Shown here: positions 1 through 9,343 of the stretch, one piece after another
Layout of the letters: every line of letters starts with the position of its first letter
Position numbering within the stretch: position 1 is the first letter of the stretch
NCBI RefSeq assembly: GCF_000737865.1
Contig: NZ_CP007287.1
Location: 681,660-745,659, forward strand
Source: Bifidobacterium coryneforme
GTDB lineage: Bacteria; Actinomycetota; Actinomycetes; Actinomycetales; Bifidobacteriaceae
DNA: 64,000 nt
Reading direction: 5' to 3'
The notes under the pieces: model-generated
Told to the model about the DNA's origin: nothing
Database searches by the model: none
What the model saw: the letters and a program-made list of their open reading frames with translations, nothing else
Program-made: the position numbers and the translations under genes

Positions 1-185
1 TGTGGGGCGTACTGACCCTGTGGGGCATATTGACCTTGCGGGGCGTACTGGGTCTGTCCTGGGTAGGGGGCCTGTGGCGTGTATTGCGCCTGAGGCGAGG
101 CCTGCATCTGGGGGTTCTGCTGCCTGTACTGGATGCCCTGCTGATTGAAGTCATTGCTTTCTTGGGGCTGACCGTTGAGTGCCAT
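1..185 (-). CDS. Gln/Pro/Tyr-rich protein, N-terminal part (cut by window edge)
   Basis: Only the first 61 codons are inside the window; the gene runs off the left edge. It begins at an ATG (complement of 183-185) with GGAG placed six bases upstream. The visible protein is hydrophilic and rich in Gln, Pro, Tyr and Ala. It ends in tandem copies of a YAPQGQ-like unit, encoded by near-identical 15-18 bp DNA repeats at about 1-60. Such N-terminal tails occur in actinobacterial membrane proteins, for example proteins with a C-terminal DUF4190, RDD or TM2-like membrane domain, but none of that part is visible. Function is therefore not assigned. It is in the same orientation as the RCC1 protein upstream but separated from it by a terminator. 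Confidence 0.75.
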   Translation of the reverse strand, partial: MALNGQPQESNDFNQQGIQYRQQNPQMQASPQAQYTPQAPYPGQTQYAPQGQYAPQGQYAP

Positions 186-312
186 AAGGTTCTCCTTGAA
201 GTGCCTGAGACTGGTTTAGGCACCGTTCGGTCAATTCTACACGTTTGGAAACTAGGTGTATGCGATATCAGTCTCCGTACTATGCGTGACGTATTGGCTG
301 GTTACCCCTATG

Positions 313-359
313 GGAGAAAAATGGAGGCGGCCCCCTGGGGAATTGAGTGAGCCGCCTCC
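313..359 (-). terminator. Rho-independent terminator of the RCC1-repeat gene
   Basis: Nine-base arms at 323-331 and 351-359 (GGAGGCGGC and its complement) enclose a 19-nt loop. Read on the minus strand, the stem is followed at once by ATTTTTCT. It lies 37 bp past the stop codon of the RCC1-repeat gene. Confidence 0.8.
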
Positions 360-395
360 GATGGCCATGGGCTTTGGGATGCCCGAAATGGCCTC

Positions 396-3300
396 TTACT
401 CAGGTGAAGTATTGGTAGTGGTTGGTGGGGTGTGCCGGTGCCGGTTGGCATTGGTGATGGCAAGGGTGAGCATGCCGGCGATGATCAGAAGGATGATGCC
501 GGTGCCTCCCGCGTTCGGCAGGATGCCGGTGTGCCGGTAGGTGTAGGTGTTGGTGGTGTCGTCGGGCTGGTCCTGCCCTGCGAGGGTCCACCGGACGCGC
601 ACGGGTACAGGTCCCGGGTCGTGAACGGTGGTGGTGACCTGCCAGGTGTTCGGTCCTGTCCGTCGCAGGGGGAGTGTGGCGTTGTCGATGGTCAGGCTGG
701 TGGGTGTGGGCTGCGGGGGGACGGTGGCCTTGTGCGGCGTTGGCGTGGGGTCGGTGTCGCCGTGGCCTGCTTGTCCGTCGGTGTTGTCTCCCCATGCCTG
801 GGTGTCGCCGTTGGTGTCGATGGCGATGGTGGTGTCACCGCCTGCAATGGTGACGGTGGTATGTAGGCCGGGTACGACCGTGGGCTGCAACGGAGTGGAG
901 GTGTCATGGCCTGCTTGTCCGTTGGTGTTGTCCCCCCAGGTCCAGGTGCGGTGGTCCTGTCCGGTGGCGGTGTAGTGGGCGCGCCCGGTGGAGGTGTGCG
1001 TGAACCGGTATGTGTCGGCCGTGCCTGCGGGCTGGATGCGTACGGGGGTTGCGGTGTCGGTGCCGTCGGCGAGGGTTCCCCAGGCCCAGAGGCGTCCCTG
1101 CTGGTCGATGGCCAGGGTGTGATCGCCTCCCGCGCTGGCCTGGACATAGCCTGTAGGCTGTTGCGGGTCGGGTGCAGCGGCGGCGATGGGGGTGCCGGTG
1201 TCCTCGTCTTCATCGTCTTCATCGTCTTCGTCAACGTTGGCATCGGTGTCGGCGTGGCCGAGCTGGCCGTGTGTATTGGACCCCCAGGTGTACAGGTTCC
1301 CATCCGATCCGATTGCCAGGGCATGCCGATCGCCCGCAGCGATTTGTTCGTAACGGAACGCCGGGGGTGCCCCCTTGGGGACGTGCACGAGCAGAGGGAT
1401 GTCGCTTTTGGTGCTCCCGTATGGGTCGCCGAGCCCTTCTGGCATGGTTCCCCAAGTGTACATGGTGCCATCGGATCCGAGCCCGATGACGAAACCGTCT
1501 CCGGCGGCGGTGGAGACCCAGGTGAATTCGGGGTCTTCGGCATCGGCAGGGGTGAGGACCTTGACGGGCCTGGCGCTGCTGGTGCTGTAGTCCCTATCTC
1601 CAAGTCCGCTGGGTAGCGACCCCCAGATGTAGAGGTTGCCGTCGGAGCCGACTGCGGTGCTGTGGGTGCGCCCGGATGCGGCCTTCACCCAGGTGAACTC
1701 GTCGCCGGTGCCGTCGGGTCGGGTAATCAGGACCGGGGAGGTGCGCCGGGTGAGGGTGCCGTCCCCGAGTTGCCCGTAAGTGTTGTCACCCCAGGCGTAC
1801 AGGTTGCCATCCGAGCCGATGCCCAAAGCGGACGATCCGCTCGTGTCCACTGAGGCCAGGCGGATACCGGGCGCGGCGGGTGCGGTCAGGGTCAGGGTCT
1901 CGTCGCCGTACTCGCTGCCGTGGTCCGGGCTCAGGACCCACCGACCGGCTCGGTGCCACCGACCGGTCAGGGTCAGGTCATGCTCCAGAGGTCGGGTGAA
2001 GTCGTAGGCCACGTCACCGTCGAACCATCCGTCGAACGTCCACCCGTCCTCGTGTGGGTCAACCGGGCGTTGAGTGGGCTCGCCGACCGGAACCTGCTGC
2101 GGGTCGGGGGCGTGACCGTGTGGGGTGGTGAAGGTGAGGGTGGCCATGTCGCCGGTGTAAGTGAACTGCTGGCTCGTGTCCTCGACGTGCTGGGATTCTT
2201 CGTAGTCGTCGTCCCCCTGGACGCCGGGCAGGGTCCGGATGGTCAGCGAGACGGTCTCGGGCCGGTGCCGTGGCGAATAGGCATGCCAGCCGTCGGGCCT
2301 GCGCCGCATATCCCCGAGATTCGTCTTGGGGCCGAACAGGACACTTGTGATTCGACCGTCCACCGGGCGCCACACCATGACCGGATCGGTATGGGCTCGT
2401 TCGTTGTGGTCATAACGGTCGGTGTTGATGCCAAGCTGACCCCGGTCATTCTCCCCGAACGCGTACGCGTCGCCGTCCGAACCGATGATTATCGTGTGGT
2501 CGCAGCCGCCGCCGCTCATGGTAAAGAGGCGGGCGTACTTGAATCCTTTCGGTGTCCCTTTGGGGATTGGGACGCGGATGGGGTTGGATACAGGGGGTTC
2601 GTCGCGGCCAATATTGGTGTCGGTGCCCAGCTCGCCGTACCAGTTATCGCCCCAAGCCCAGACGCCGGTGTTTGTGAGGACCATGGACTTTGCCCCCGAG
2701 TCACCTATCTCAGTTGCCCCGGACAGGTCAGGTACGCGGCCGGGTCGATTGGCGGGGTTGGTCGCGTCCGTGGTGCGGGCCAATGCGGCTTTCGGCTCAT
2801 CCCCCCACGTGTAAACGTTACCGTCCCGGCCGATTCCGATGGTTTGGGCGTAGCCGCCGGCGAGGGCGGTGAACCGCAGCCGGGTGTCGACGGGTGCCGG
2901 TCCAGCGCCGACGTGGCCGAGTACAGCATCAGGATCCACAGGGTTGGCGCTCATGTTGTCATCGGCGCCCCAGGTCCAGGCCGTCCCATCACTGGTCAGG
3001 GCCATGGAATGAGAATCGGCTCCGCCAACTGTGGTGAAAGCTGCCTCGGGTATGAGCACCTTCTCGGCGGTGTAGCCCCAACCGCGGCCGTCCCAGCTGA
3101 GGTAGCGTCCCAGCTGACGGTTATGGTTGAGTCCCCAAGACCAGATATTGCCATCCTGATCCAGGGCCAGCGTATGGCTCATGCCGACGCCGATGGCGAT
3201 GAACCTGACATCCGCGGGCACGTCAATCAGGCCAGGTCGTTCGTAGGGGTGGTTGTCGTCTTTTGGGCGGCCCTGTTGGAACTGCTGATTGTTGCCCCAG

Positions 3301-5723
3301 GTCCAGACCCTGCCGTCGCGGTCCAGTGCTACGGAGTGCCAGTAGCCTGCCTGGACTTGGGTGAACTTCACGCCTTCGGGCATGGCAACCATCACCGGGG
3401 TCAAACGCTCGGCAGTGGTGCCGTCGCCGACCTGTCCGCTGTGGTTGGCCCCCCAACCATACGCATTACCGTCGCTGCCCAGGGCCAGAGAATGGTGTAA
3501 CCCTGTGGACACCTGGGCGAACCTGACAGGTGCGGTGGGTGAAGCCAGATGCACGTCGCTGCCACCACGCCAGGGACCCTCGTTGGGGGTGGTGACCCTC
3601 TGCCCCCAACGGGCTGTCAAGGTTACGTCCCCGATTACGGGTTTGGAGAAGTCGTAGGCCACATCGCCCTGGAACCAGCCGTTGAATGTCCATCCGTCCG
3701 AGGTCGGGTCGTCGGGGAAACGCACGGTGTCACCGACGACGACGCGTTGCGCGGGCGTAGAGGATCCATGCTCGGTCTTGAAGGTGACGGTGACGGTGCG
3801 GCCGGTGTAGGTGAAACGCTGACTGGTGTCGTCGGGTTGGGCGACACGGTCAATCGTGGATTTGATGGTGAGGCTGGCGGTGCCCAGGCCGTGCCTGGGG
3901 GCGGTGACATGCCACCCGTCGGCCTTGCGATAGGGGCCGGCTGAGTTGCGTGATTCATCGAAGGGAAGGTCGGTGAGCTGGGTGTTGGCGACCTGCCAGA
4001 CCATCCCCGGGAGAGGGTTGGCAGTCTTGTTTGCGGTGTTGTATCCCAACTGACCGTATGTATTATCGCCATGGGCGTAGGTGTTGCCATCGGTGCCGAC
4101 GAGTAGAGTATGGGTGCCCGCTGATCCGCTCGGGATGGAGATGTATCCGAAGCCGGCAGGCACTTTGCCCGGGGTGGAGACTTGGACGGGCGCGACCGCA
4201 TCCTGGGTGGTTCCGTTGCCGAGTTGGCCCCGGTCGTTGCTTCCCCAGGTCCAGACACCGGTGTCGGTAACGGCTACGGTGCGGCCGGCTCCGGCGCTGA
4301 CACCGGTTGCCCCGGTCAGGCCGGGCACACGGCCTGGTCTGTCGGCGGGGTTGTCCTTATCGGTGGTATGGCCCAGTCTCCCGTTCGCCGTGTCGCCCCA
4401 TGTCCAAATGGTCCCGTCTTCGGCTATGGCCGTTGAATGACGATCGCCTGCGCTGACTGCGGTGAATCGTAGATCGGTAACGACCGGGGCTGGCGGAAAT
4501 CTGGGGTAGATACCATTGTCGTTAGGGACTCTGTCAGTACCGAGAGCGTTGCTGAAGTCGCCCCAGCTCCAGGCGACACCGTCTTCCGTCAGGGCTATGG
4601 AGTGGGCCTTCCCGGCACTGATCGCTGAGAATACAATCCCCTCGGATGGTATGTTCTCTTCCACCAATCCAGGTGTTTGCTGACGGTATTTTTGGGTGCT
4701 GCGAGCAATTTGACCAGCTGTTCCCCAGGACCAAATCCGTCCATTCTGGTCCAGGGCCAGGGAATGTGCAGTGCCAGCGGCAATCGCAGTGAAGGTCACG
4801 TCCTCGGGTGCGGCGATTAAGCCGGGTGTGGAGATGGCCCCCTCGGTGCTTGAGCCTTGCCCCAGGTTACCGTACCACTGGTTGTGTCCCCAGGTCCATA
4901 TCTTGCCGTCCAGGTCCAGGGCCATGGCGTAGTCGCCCCCGGCGGACACCTGTGCGATCCTGATACCTTCGGGCATTGCGACCATCTGTGTAATGTTGCG
5001 CTGGGTTGTGGTGCCGTCACCCAACTGGCCGTATTCGTTGTCACCCCATGCGTAGGCATTGCCGTCGCTGCCCACCGCCAGTGAGAACCCGTTACCTGTG
5101 GACACTTGGGCAAGGCGGACCTGATCGGTTGGCGTCGTCACCGTCACGTCGGTGCCGCCCAGATGGGGGCCTTCGGTTGGGCTGGTGGAGAACGAACCGC
5201 CCCACTTGGCGGTCAGGGTCACGTCCCTGATTACGGGTTTGGTGAAGTCGTAGGCCACATCGCCCTCGAACCAGCCGTTGAAGGTCCAGCCCGCACGGGT
5301 GGGATTGTCATGTGGAATGGCGGCTGGTTTTCCGTCGGCCACGGTCTGCTCGGACGGCATCCTCTGAGTGCCTGCCACGGAAGAGAAGGTCACGGTATGG
5401 TTGCCCCGAGCCCTGCTTGCAGGGCGCCCCGCGTCAGCCAGCGGACTGGGCGTCGACAGCGGGGAGGGGGCGGTTTGCTGCTTTGGTGCAGCTGCCGAAG
5501 ACGGCGAAGCCGAAACCGAAGGTGATGGTGAAGCCGAGGGGGAGGGCATAACAGAGGGAGAGGCCGAGGGGGCAGGAGAGACGCTGACGGAATCCACCTG
5601 GTCCTGTTCGGCCCCCGATGCCCGGACTCCCGCTGCCAGTCCCAGCCCCGCAAGGGACAGGGCGGCCATGATACCCAGAACGGGACGCAAGAAACGACGC
5701 CCGGACACGACGGAACTGCGCAT
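396..5723 (-). CDS. Secreted three-module InlB-repeat / RCC1-propeller surface protein
   Basis: The protein has 1775 residues. It opens with an Arg-rich n-region, a hydrophobic core (about 14-32) and a VRASGA-like cleavage site, then a Ser/Pro-rich spacer (about 45-105). Three large modules follow. Each starts with an InlB/Listeria-Bacteroides repeat carrying GWTFxGWFxGDVAYDF, at about residues 144, 675 and 1226. Each then has seven RCC1-type units (xYxWGDNxxGQLG) at about 200-570, 730-1115 and 1283-1655, enough for one seven-bladed propeller per module. An acidic Asp/Glu run interrupts the third propeller. The C-terminus has LPNAG (1735-1739), a hydrophobic segment and a His/Arg-containing tail, resembling a sortase signal. 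The start is an ATG with GGAGG upstream. A role as an adhesin or binding scaffold is inference; the ligand is unknown. Confidence 0.9.
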   Translation of the reverse strand: MRSSVVSGRRFLRPVLGIMAALSLAGLGLAAGVRASGAEQDQVDSVSVSPAPSASPSVMPSPSASPSPSVSASPSSAAAPKQQTAPSPLSTPSPLADAGRPASRARGNHTVTFSSVAGTQRMPSEQTVADGKPAAIPHDNPTRAGWTFNGWFEGDVAYDFTKPVIRDVTLTAKWGGSFSTSPTEGPHLGGTDVTVTTPTDQVRLAQVSTGNGFSLAVGSDGNAYAWGDNEYGQLGDGTTTQRNITQMVAMPEGIRIAQVSAGGDYAMALDLDGKIWTWGHNQWYGNLGQGSSTEGAISTPGLIAAPEDVTFTAIAAGTAHSLALDQNGRIWSWGTAGQIARSTQKYRQQTPGLVEENIPSEGIVFSAISAGKAHSIALTEDGVAWSWGDFSNALGTDRVPNDNGIYPRFPPAPVVTDLRFTAVSAGDRHSTAIAEDGTIWTWGDTANGRLGHTTDKDNPADRPGRVPGLTGATGVSAGAGRTVAVTDTGVWTWGSNDRGQLGNGTTQDAVAPVQVSTPGKVPAGFGYISIPSGSAGTHTLLVGTDGNTYAHGDNTYGQLGYNTANKTANPLPGMVWQVANTQLTDLPFDESRNSAGPYRKADGWHVTAPRHGLGTASLTIKSTIDRVAQPDDTSQRFTYTGRTVTVTFKTEHGSSTPAQRVVVGDTVRFPDDPTSDGWTFNGWFQGDVAYDFSKPVIGDVTLTARWGQRVTTPNEGPWRGGSDVHLASPTAPVRFAQVSTGLHHSLALGSDGNAYGWGANHSGQVGDGTTAERLTPVMVAMPEGVKFTQVQAGYWHSVALDRDGRVWTWGNNQQFQQGRPKDDNHPYERPGLIDVPADVRFIAIGVGMSHTLALDQDGNIWSWGLNHNRQLGRYLSWDGRGWGYTAEKVLIPEAAFTTVGGADSHSMALTSDGTAWTWGADDNMSANPVDPDAVLGHVGAGPAPVDTRLRFTALAGGYAQTIGIGRDGNVYTWGDEPKAALARTTDATNPANRPGRVPDLSGATEIGDSGAKSMVLTNTGVWAWGDNWYGELGTDTNIGRDEPPVSNPIRVPIPKGTPKGFKYARLFTMSGGGCDHTIIIGSDGDAYAFGENDRGQLGINTDRYDHNERAHTDPVMVWRPVDGRITSVLFGPKTNLGDMRRRPDGWHAYSPRHRPETVSLTIRTLPGVQGDDDYEESQHVEDTSQQFTYTGDMATLTFTTPHGHAPDPQQVPVGEPTQRPVDPHEDGWTFDGWFDGDVAYDFTRPLEHDLTLTGRWHRAGRWVLSPDHGSEYGDETLTLTAPAAPGIRLASVDTSGSSALGIGSDGNLYAWGDNTYGQLGDGTLTRRTSPVLITRPDGTGDEFTWVKAASGRTHSTAVGSDGNLYIWGSLPSGLGDRDYSTSSARPVKVLTPADAEDPEFTWVSTAAGDGFVIGLGSDGTMYTWGTMPEGLGDPYGSTKSDIPLLVHVPKGAPPAFRYEQIAAGDRHALAIGSDGNLYTWGSNTHGQLGHADTDANVDEDDEDDEDEDTGTPIAAAAPDPQQPTGYVQASAGGDHTLAIDQQGRLWAWGTLADGTDTATPVRIQPAGTADTYRFTHTSTGRAHYTATGQDHRTWTWGDNTNGQAGHDTSTPLQPTVVPGLHTTVTIAGGDTTIAIDTNGDTQAWGDNTDGQAGHGDTDPTPTPHKATVPPQPTPTSLTIDNATLPLRRTGPNTWQVTTTVHDPGPVPVRVRWTLAGQDQPDDTTNTYTYRHTGILPNAGGTGIILLIIAGMLTLAITNANRHRHTPPTTTNTSPE

Positions 5724-6089
5724 ACGCGTAGCTACCTCCCCAACAATCCACCCCTACTGTCGTCCGAACAACAGCAAACCCAACTAAAACGGAATCCCGC
5801 CACCCCCATGACGGAATCGGACAAGAGTAAGGATGATCCCAACAATCAAACCGAGAAAAGTTTACCATGCTTCCCGAGGGTGCGACAGCCTGCGTGTCCG
5901 TACCCTTGCCAGAGGCAGCATAAAATGAGGGCATACCTAGTGTGGAAGGCTCTGAGCATCGGGGTGTCGGGCGCAAACATCGGTGACTAAGGGAAGACCA
6001 ACTTTCGGAGATTCGTCTTCCTGGGGCTCTCCGCCAGGCCTACGATGAGGATAAGGCCATAACGGGCAACCGATCAAGGAGCAGACCAT
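5724..6089. other. Divergent intergenic region (366 bp)
   Basis: This region separates the start of the surface-protein gene (minus) from the aldo/keto reductase (plus) and must hold both promoters. Apart from the ribosome-binding sites I see no strong hairpin, no convincing -35/-10 pair and no tRNA-like fold. Short open frames here look like chance. Confidence 0.5.
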
Positions 6090-6929
6090 ATGACTGAAAA
6101 CGTCACCGACACTACATTGACCATGAATAACGGGGTTCAGATTCCACAGCTGGGACTGGGTGTCTTCCAGACCCCGGACGGAAAGGCGACCAGTCAGGCG
6201 GTCACCTGGGCACTGCAGGCAGGCTACCGCCACATCGACACAGCCATGATTTACGGCAATGAGGAGTCCGTTGGTCAGGGCTTACGCGATTCCGGGCTGA
6301 AACGCCGCGATGTCTTCCTGACCACCAAGCTCTGGAACGATGACATCCGGTCCGGTCGGGCCAAAGAGGCTTTCGAGGAGAGTCTGGACAGGCTGGGCAC
6401 CGACTATGTTGACCTGTATCTGATTCACTGGCCGGCCCAGGGGTGGCAGCAGGCATGGCAGGACATGGAAGAGCTCTACAGGCAGCGGCGTGTCCGGGCA
6501 ATCGGGGTCTGCAACTTCCAGCAGCACCATCTGGAGGAGCTTCATTCCATCAGCTCCACCAAGCCTGCCGTGAATCAGATTGAGTCCTCGCCCCAGTTCG
6601 TGAACCAGGAACTGATCGACTATTGCCACGGTGAACTCAGGATCGATGTGGAAGCATACAGTCCCCTCGGCGGCACCGGCGGCTCCGTGCTCTCTGATCC
6701 AAGGCTCGAGTCCATCAGCAGGAAGGTCGGCAGGTCTCCGGCACAGGTTGTCCTCAGGTGGCATATACAGCGTGGGCTGATCGTCATCCCCAAATCCACC
6801 CATCAGGAGCGGATCGAGCAGAATGCCCAGGTATTCGATTTCACCCTGGATGAGGACGATATGAAGGCCATCTCGGCTATGGACTCCGGCATCCGTGCCG
6901 GTGCGGACCCGGATAACTTCGACTTCTGA
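6090..6929 (+). CDS. Aldo/keto reductase (2,5-diketo-D-gluconate reductase type)
   Basis: A 279-residue NAD(P)H-dependent carbonyl reductase of the AKR superfamily, expected to be cytosolic. The catalytic tetrad is visible as Asp50 and Tyr55 (GYRHIDTAMIYGNE), Lys80 (LTTKLW) and His113 (LYLIHWP). The IPKSTHQERI segment near the C-terminus is the usual cofactor-binding region. Length is normal for the family. The start is an ATG with AAGGAG at 6076-6081, eight bases upstream. It appears monocistronic, with a strong hairpin directly after the stop. The substrate cannot be told from sequence; sugar-derived aldehydes and ketones or methylglyoxal are the usual ones. Confidence 0.92.
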   Translation: MTENVTDTTLTMNNGVQIPQLGLGVFQTPDGKATSQAVTWALQAGYRHIDTAMIYGNEESVGQGLRDSGLKRRDVFLTTKLWNDDIRSGRAKEAFEESLDRLGTDYVDLYLIHWPAQGWQQAWQDMEELYRQRRVRAIGVCNFQQHHLEELHSISSTKPAVNQIESSPQFVNQELIDYCHGELRIDVEAYSPLGGTGGSVLSDPRLESISRKVGRSPAQVVLRWHIQRGLIVIPKSTHQERIEQNAQVFDFTLDEDDMKAISAMDSGIRAGADPDNFDF

Positions 6930-6936
6930 TTCAGGA

Positions 6937-6971
6937 GGACCGGGCTCGGAGACATGCTCTCCGCCCGGTCC
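6937..6971. terminator. Hairpin between convergent aldo/keto reductase and alarmone synthetase genes
   Basis: Nine-base arms GGACCGGGC/GCCCGGTCC enclose a second stem GGAGA/TCTCC with a CATGC loop. It starts 7 nt after the reductase stop. There is no T-run on either side, so it may stabilise 3' ends rather than act as a classical intrinsic terminator. Confidence 0.6.
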
Positions 6972-7025
6972 CGGATTCGGTGCTTCCGGACACATGCGGA
7001 CGGGGCCTGCCAAGGATGGGCTGGT

Positions 7026-7814
7026 TCAGTTCCCGTCGAAACCTGTATCGAATCCGTTGGCAAGATTGGACTTGGCCGCACGGATGGTGGCATCGTCCGA
7101 CTCCTGTTCCTGCGGTGATCCCGAGATGTCGCGGTGGATGGACTGCATCTGTACCTCTATGTTCTGCAGGGACCGAGAGCAATCCAGCAGTGTCTGGGAG
7201 TGCTCAGCCAGGCGGTTGTCCGGCAGATCCGACTTGTACCGGAGCTGGTGCTCAAGAGAGGCCCAGTAATCCATGGCGATCGTTCTGAACTGCACCTCGA
7301 CCGGGGTGTAGTGGGGACCGGAGGTCAAAAAGACCGGCACCGCGTAAATGACATGGAGGGACCTGTATCCGTTCTGTTTGGGGTTGCGGATGTAGTCCTT
7401 GACCCGGAGCACCTGGATGTCGGACTGGTCCGAAAGGTAGCGGGAGACCGAATAGACGTCGTCGCGGTAGTTGCAGATGACCCTGACCCCGGCCACATCG
7501 AAGATATGGTCGCGAACGGATTCGATCGAGACCGGCAGGTCCTTGCGGTGGAGCTTGCCTATCAGGGAATCCACGCTCTTCAGTCTGCGCTCCATGTGGT
7601 GGATGGGGTTGTGGCTGAACCTGACCTGGAATTCGGTGTCGAGTACATCCAGTTTGGTGGAAATCTCATACATGGCACCTTCATAGGTCTGCATGAGGTT
7701 GACGAATTCAACGATGTCGTCCTTGCTCAGTCTGGGGCGTTCCTTTTCGTCAAGGTCCGAAAGGCGTTGCCTCATTTCGGATGCGCTCATGGTGCTGTTC
7801 CGGTCGAGTATCAC
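7026..7814 (-). CDS. Small alarmone synthetase, GTP pyrophosphokinase (RelQ/YjbM-like)
   Basis: A 262-residue single-domain (p)ppGpp synthetase, transferring pyrophosphate from ATP to GTP or GDP. Only the RelA_SpoT synthetase domain is present: VAGVRVICNYRDDVY, a KDYIRNPKQNGYRSLH loop and PVEVQFRTIAMDYWASLEHQ. There is no HD hydrolase, TGS or ACT domain, so degradation would depend on the full-length Rel encoded at 42742-45105. I chose the GTG at 7812-7814 because GGGAGGTT lies just upstream. A longer frame reaching 7949 would overlap the divergent miaB start and lacks such a site. An ATG nine codons further in is an alternative. Confidence 0.88.
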   Translation of the reverse strand: MILDRNSTMSASEMRQRLSDLDEKERPRLSKDDIVEFVNLMQTYEGAMYEISTKLDVLDTEFQVRFSHNPIHHMERRLKSVDSLIGKLHRKDLPVSIESVRDHIFDVAGVRVICNYRDDVYSVSRYLSDQSDIQVLRVKDYIRNPKQNGYRSLHVIYAVPVFLTSGPHYTPVEVQFRTIAMDYWASLEHQLRYKSDLPDNRLAEHSQTLLDCSRSLQNIEVQMQSIHRDISGSPQEQESDDATIRAAKSNLANGFDTGFDGN

Positions 7815-7897
7815 GCAAACCTCCCAAGCAGTCCTTGAATAGGAACACCCCAATGGTACGCACATGCCGTGATGGTTTCCTGGACGTCGTCTGTGGA

Positions 7898-7903
7898 TAC
7901 AAT
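7898..7903 (+). promoter_or_regulatory. -10 box for leaderless miaB
   Basis: TACAAT ends eight bases before the miaB ATG, so transcription would start at or next to the start codon. No convincing -35 element is visible. Confidence 0.5.
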
Positions 7904-7911
7904 CAGGGCTT

Positions 7912-9339
7912 ATGAGGACAGGACAGAGCGTGGAACCCTCCAAGGTCATGGACGGGGGAGTGGCCGATCGTGGCGTCTACTACGTGCATACCTTGGGATG
8001 CCAGATGAACGAGCATGATTCCGAACGCATCGCCGGGGTCCTGGAGGCCCAGGGATACAGGCCGGCCAGCCTTGAGCAGGTGGAACGCCGTGAGGTGGAC
8101 GTGATGGTGCTCAACACCTGTGCAGTGCGCGACAACGCCACACAGCGGATGTACGGGACCATAGGGCGTTGGCGTCGCTTCAAACAGCACAAGCCCGATA
8201 CCCGGATCGCCGTGGGCGGGTGCATGGCCCAGAAGGACAGGGACCGGATCGCGGAAACGGCCCCCTGGGTTGATGCGGTATTCGGAACCAAGAACATCGG
8301 CGCTTTACCTGGATTGCTTGCGAAGGCCGAGGAGACGGAGCGTTCCCAGGTGGAGGTCGTGGATGACCTCATGGTCTTTCCCAGCCAGTTGCCGACGGTG
8401 CGTGCATCGCGCTCGCAGGCCTGGGTCTCCATTTCCGTCGGCTGCAACAACACCTGCACCTTCTGCATCGTCCCCGCTGTACGTGGCAGGGAGCGGGACC
8501 GGTCCATGGATGACGTTTTGGGGGAGATCCGACGCTGTGTCGACGGAGGGGCGCGGCAGGTCACCCTCCTTGGGCAGAATGTCAACTCTTATGGTTGGTC
8601 TGTAGGCGACAGGTTCGCCTTCTCCAAGCTACTCAGGGCTTGCGGGCGGATCGATGGGCTTGAACGGGTCAGGTTCACCTCGCCCCATCCGGCTGCATTC
8701 ACCGATGACGTGATTCTCGCCATGGCCCAGACACCCAACGTCATGCATCAGCTGCACATGCCTCTCCAGTCAGGGTCCGATCGGGTTTTGAGGGCCATGC
8801 GCCGCTCATACAGGTCCGGGCGCTTCATGTCCATCCTTGACAAGGTCCGCCAGGTCATGCCCGATGCTCAGATCAGCACCGACATCATCGTCGGCTTCCC
8901 GGGTGAGACCGAGGAGGATTTTCAGGAGACCATGCGGGTGGTGGAAGAGGCTAGATTCTCATCCGCCTTCATCTTCGAGTACTCGCCCAGGCCCGGCACC
9001 CCTGCCGCGGGGATGGAACAGTTGCCCAGGGAGGTCGTTCATGACAGGTTCGAACGTCTCCAATCCCTTCAGGAGGCAATCACCCAGGAGCAGATGCGTG
9101 GCTTTGTCGGCAGGCAGGTGGAGGTCCTGATTGAAGGAGGCCACGGTCGCCACGATCGGACCACCCATAGACTGACCGGGCGCGAGCGAACGGGTGTCCT
9201 GGTCCATGTCGGCAGGCCTCAGGGGTTCCCGGAGCCCAAGGTCGGAGACCTGGTCACCTGCACCGTTACGGATTGCGGTCCCCACTACCTTGTTGCCGAC
9301 CCCGATCCGGAAGCCGGGCAGGTCTATGAAGTCAGGTGA
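7912..9339 (+). CDS. miaB: tRNA-2-methylthio-N6-dimethylallyladenosine synthase MiaB
   Basis: A 475-residue radical-SAM methylthiotransferase that converts i6A37 to ms2i6A37 in tRNAs reading UNN codons. The N-terminal UPF0004 domain has the [12 protein letters not shown] segment and further cysteines ([16 protein letters not shown]) for one Fe-S cluster. The radical-SAM CxxxCxxC is in [14 protein letters not shown]-terminal TRAM domain follows (about 405-465). The ATG at 7912 lacks a Shine-Dalgarno but has a -10 box 8 nt upstream, suggesting a leaderless message; ATG 7948 is an alternative. miaA follows after 4 bases, so the two enzymes that act in sequence on the same base are co-transcribed. 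Confidence 0.95.
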   Translation: MRTGQSVEPSKVMDGGVADRGVYYVHTLGCQMNEHDSERIAGVLEAQGYRPASLEQVERREVDVMVLNTCAVRDNATQRMYGTIGRWRRFKQHKPDTRIAVGGCMAQKDRDRIAETAPWVDAVFGTKNIGALPGLLAKAEETERSQVEVVDDLMVFPSQLPTVRASRSQAWVSISVGCNNTCTFCIVPAVRGRERDRSMDDVLGEIRRCVDGGARQVTLLGQNVNSYGWSVGDRFAFSKLLRACGRIDGLERVRFTSPHPAAFTDDVILAMAQTPNVMHQLHMPLQSGSDRVLRAMRRSYRSGRFMSILDKVRQVMPDAQISTDIIVGFPGETEEDFQETMRVVEEARFSSAFIFEYSPRPGTPAAGMEQLPREVVHDRFERLQSLQEAITQEQMRGFVGRQVEVLIEGGHGRHDRTTHRLTGRERTGVLVHVGRPQGFPEPKVGDLVTCTVTDCGPHYLVADPDPEAGQVYEVR

Positions 9340-9343
9340 GGGA

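Noticed and set aside
1920-3500. 526-codon open frame on the plus strand opposite the RCC1 gene
   Set aside because: It is antisense to a long repeat-rich gene with a clear signal peptide and domains; the frame arises from GC-rich third positions and has no recognisable protein features.
2000-5300. Repeat array resembling a CRISPR or satellite
   Set aside because: The repeats are degenerate coding repeats of RCC1 and InlB units, not identical direct repeats with unique spacers.
9194-9343. MiaA start at 9194 inside miaB
   Set aside because: The extra 50 residues overlap MiaB and lack homology; a ribosome-binding site is found before 9344.
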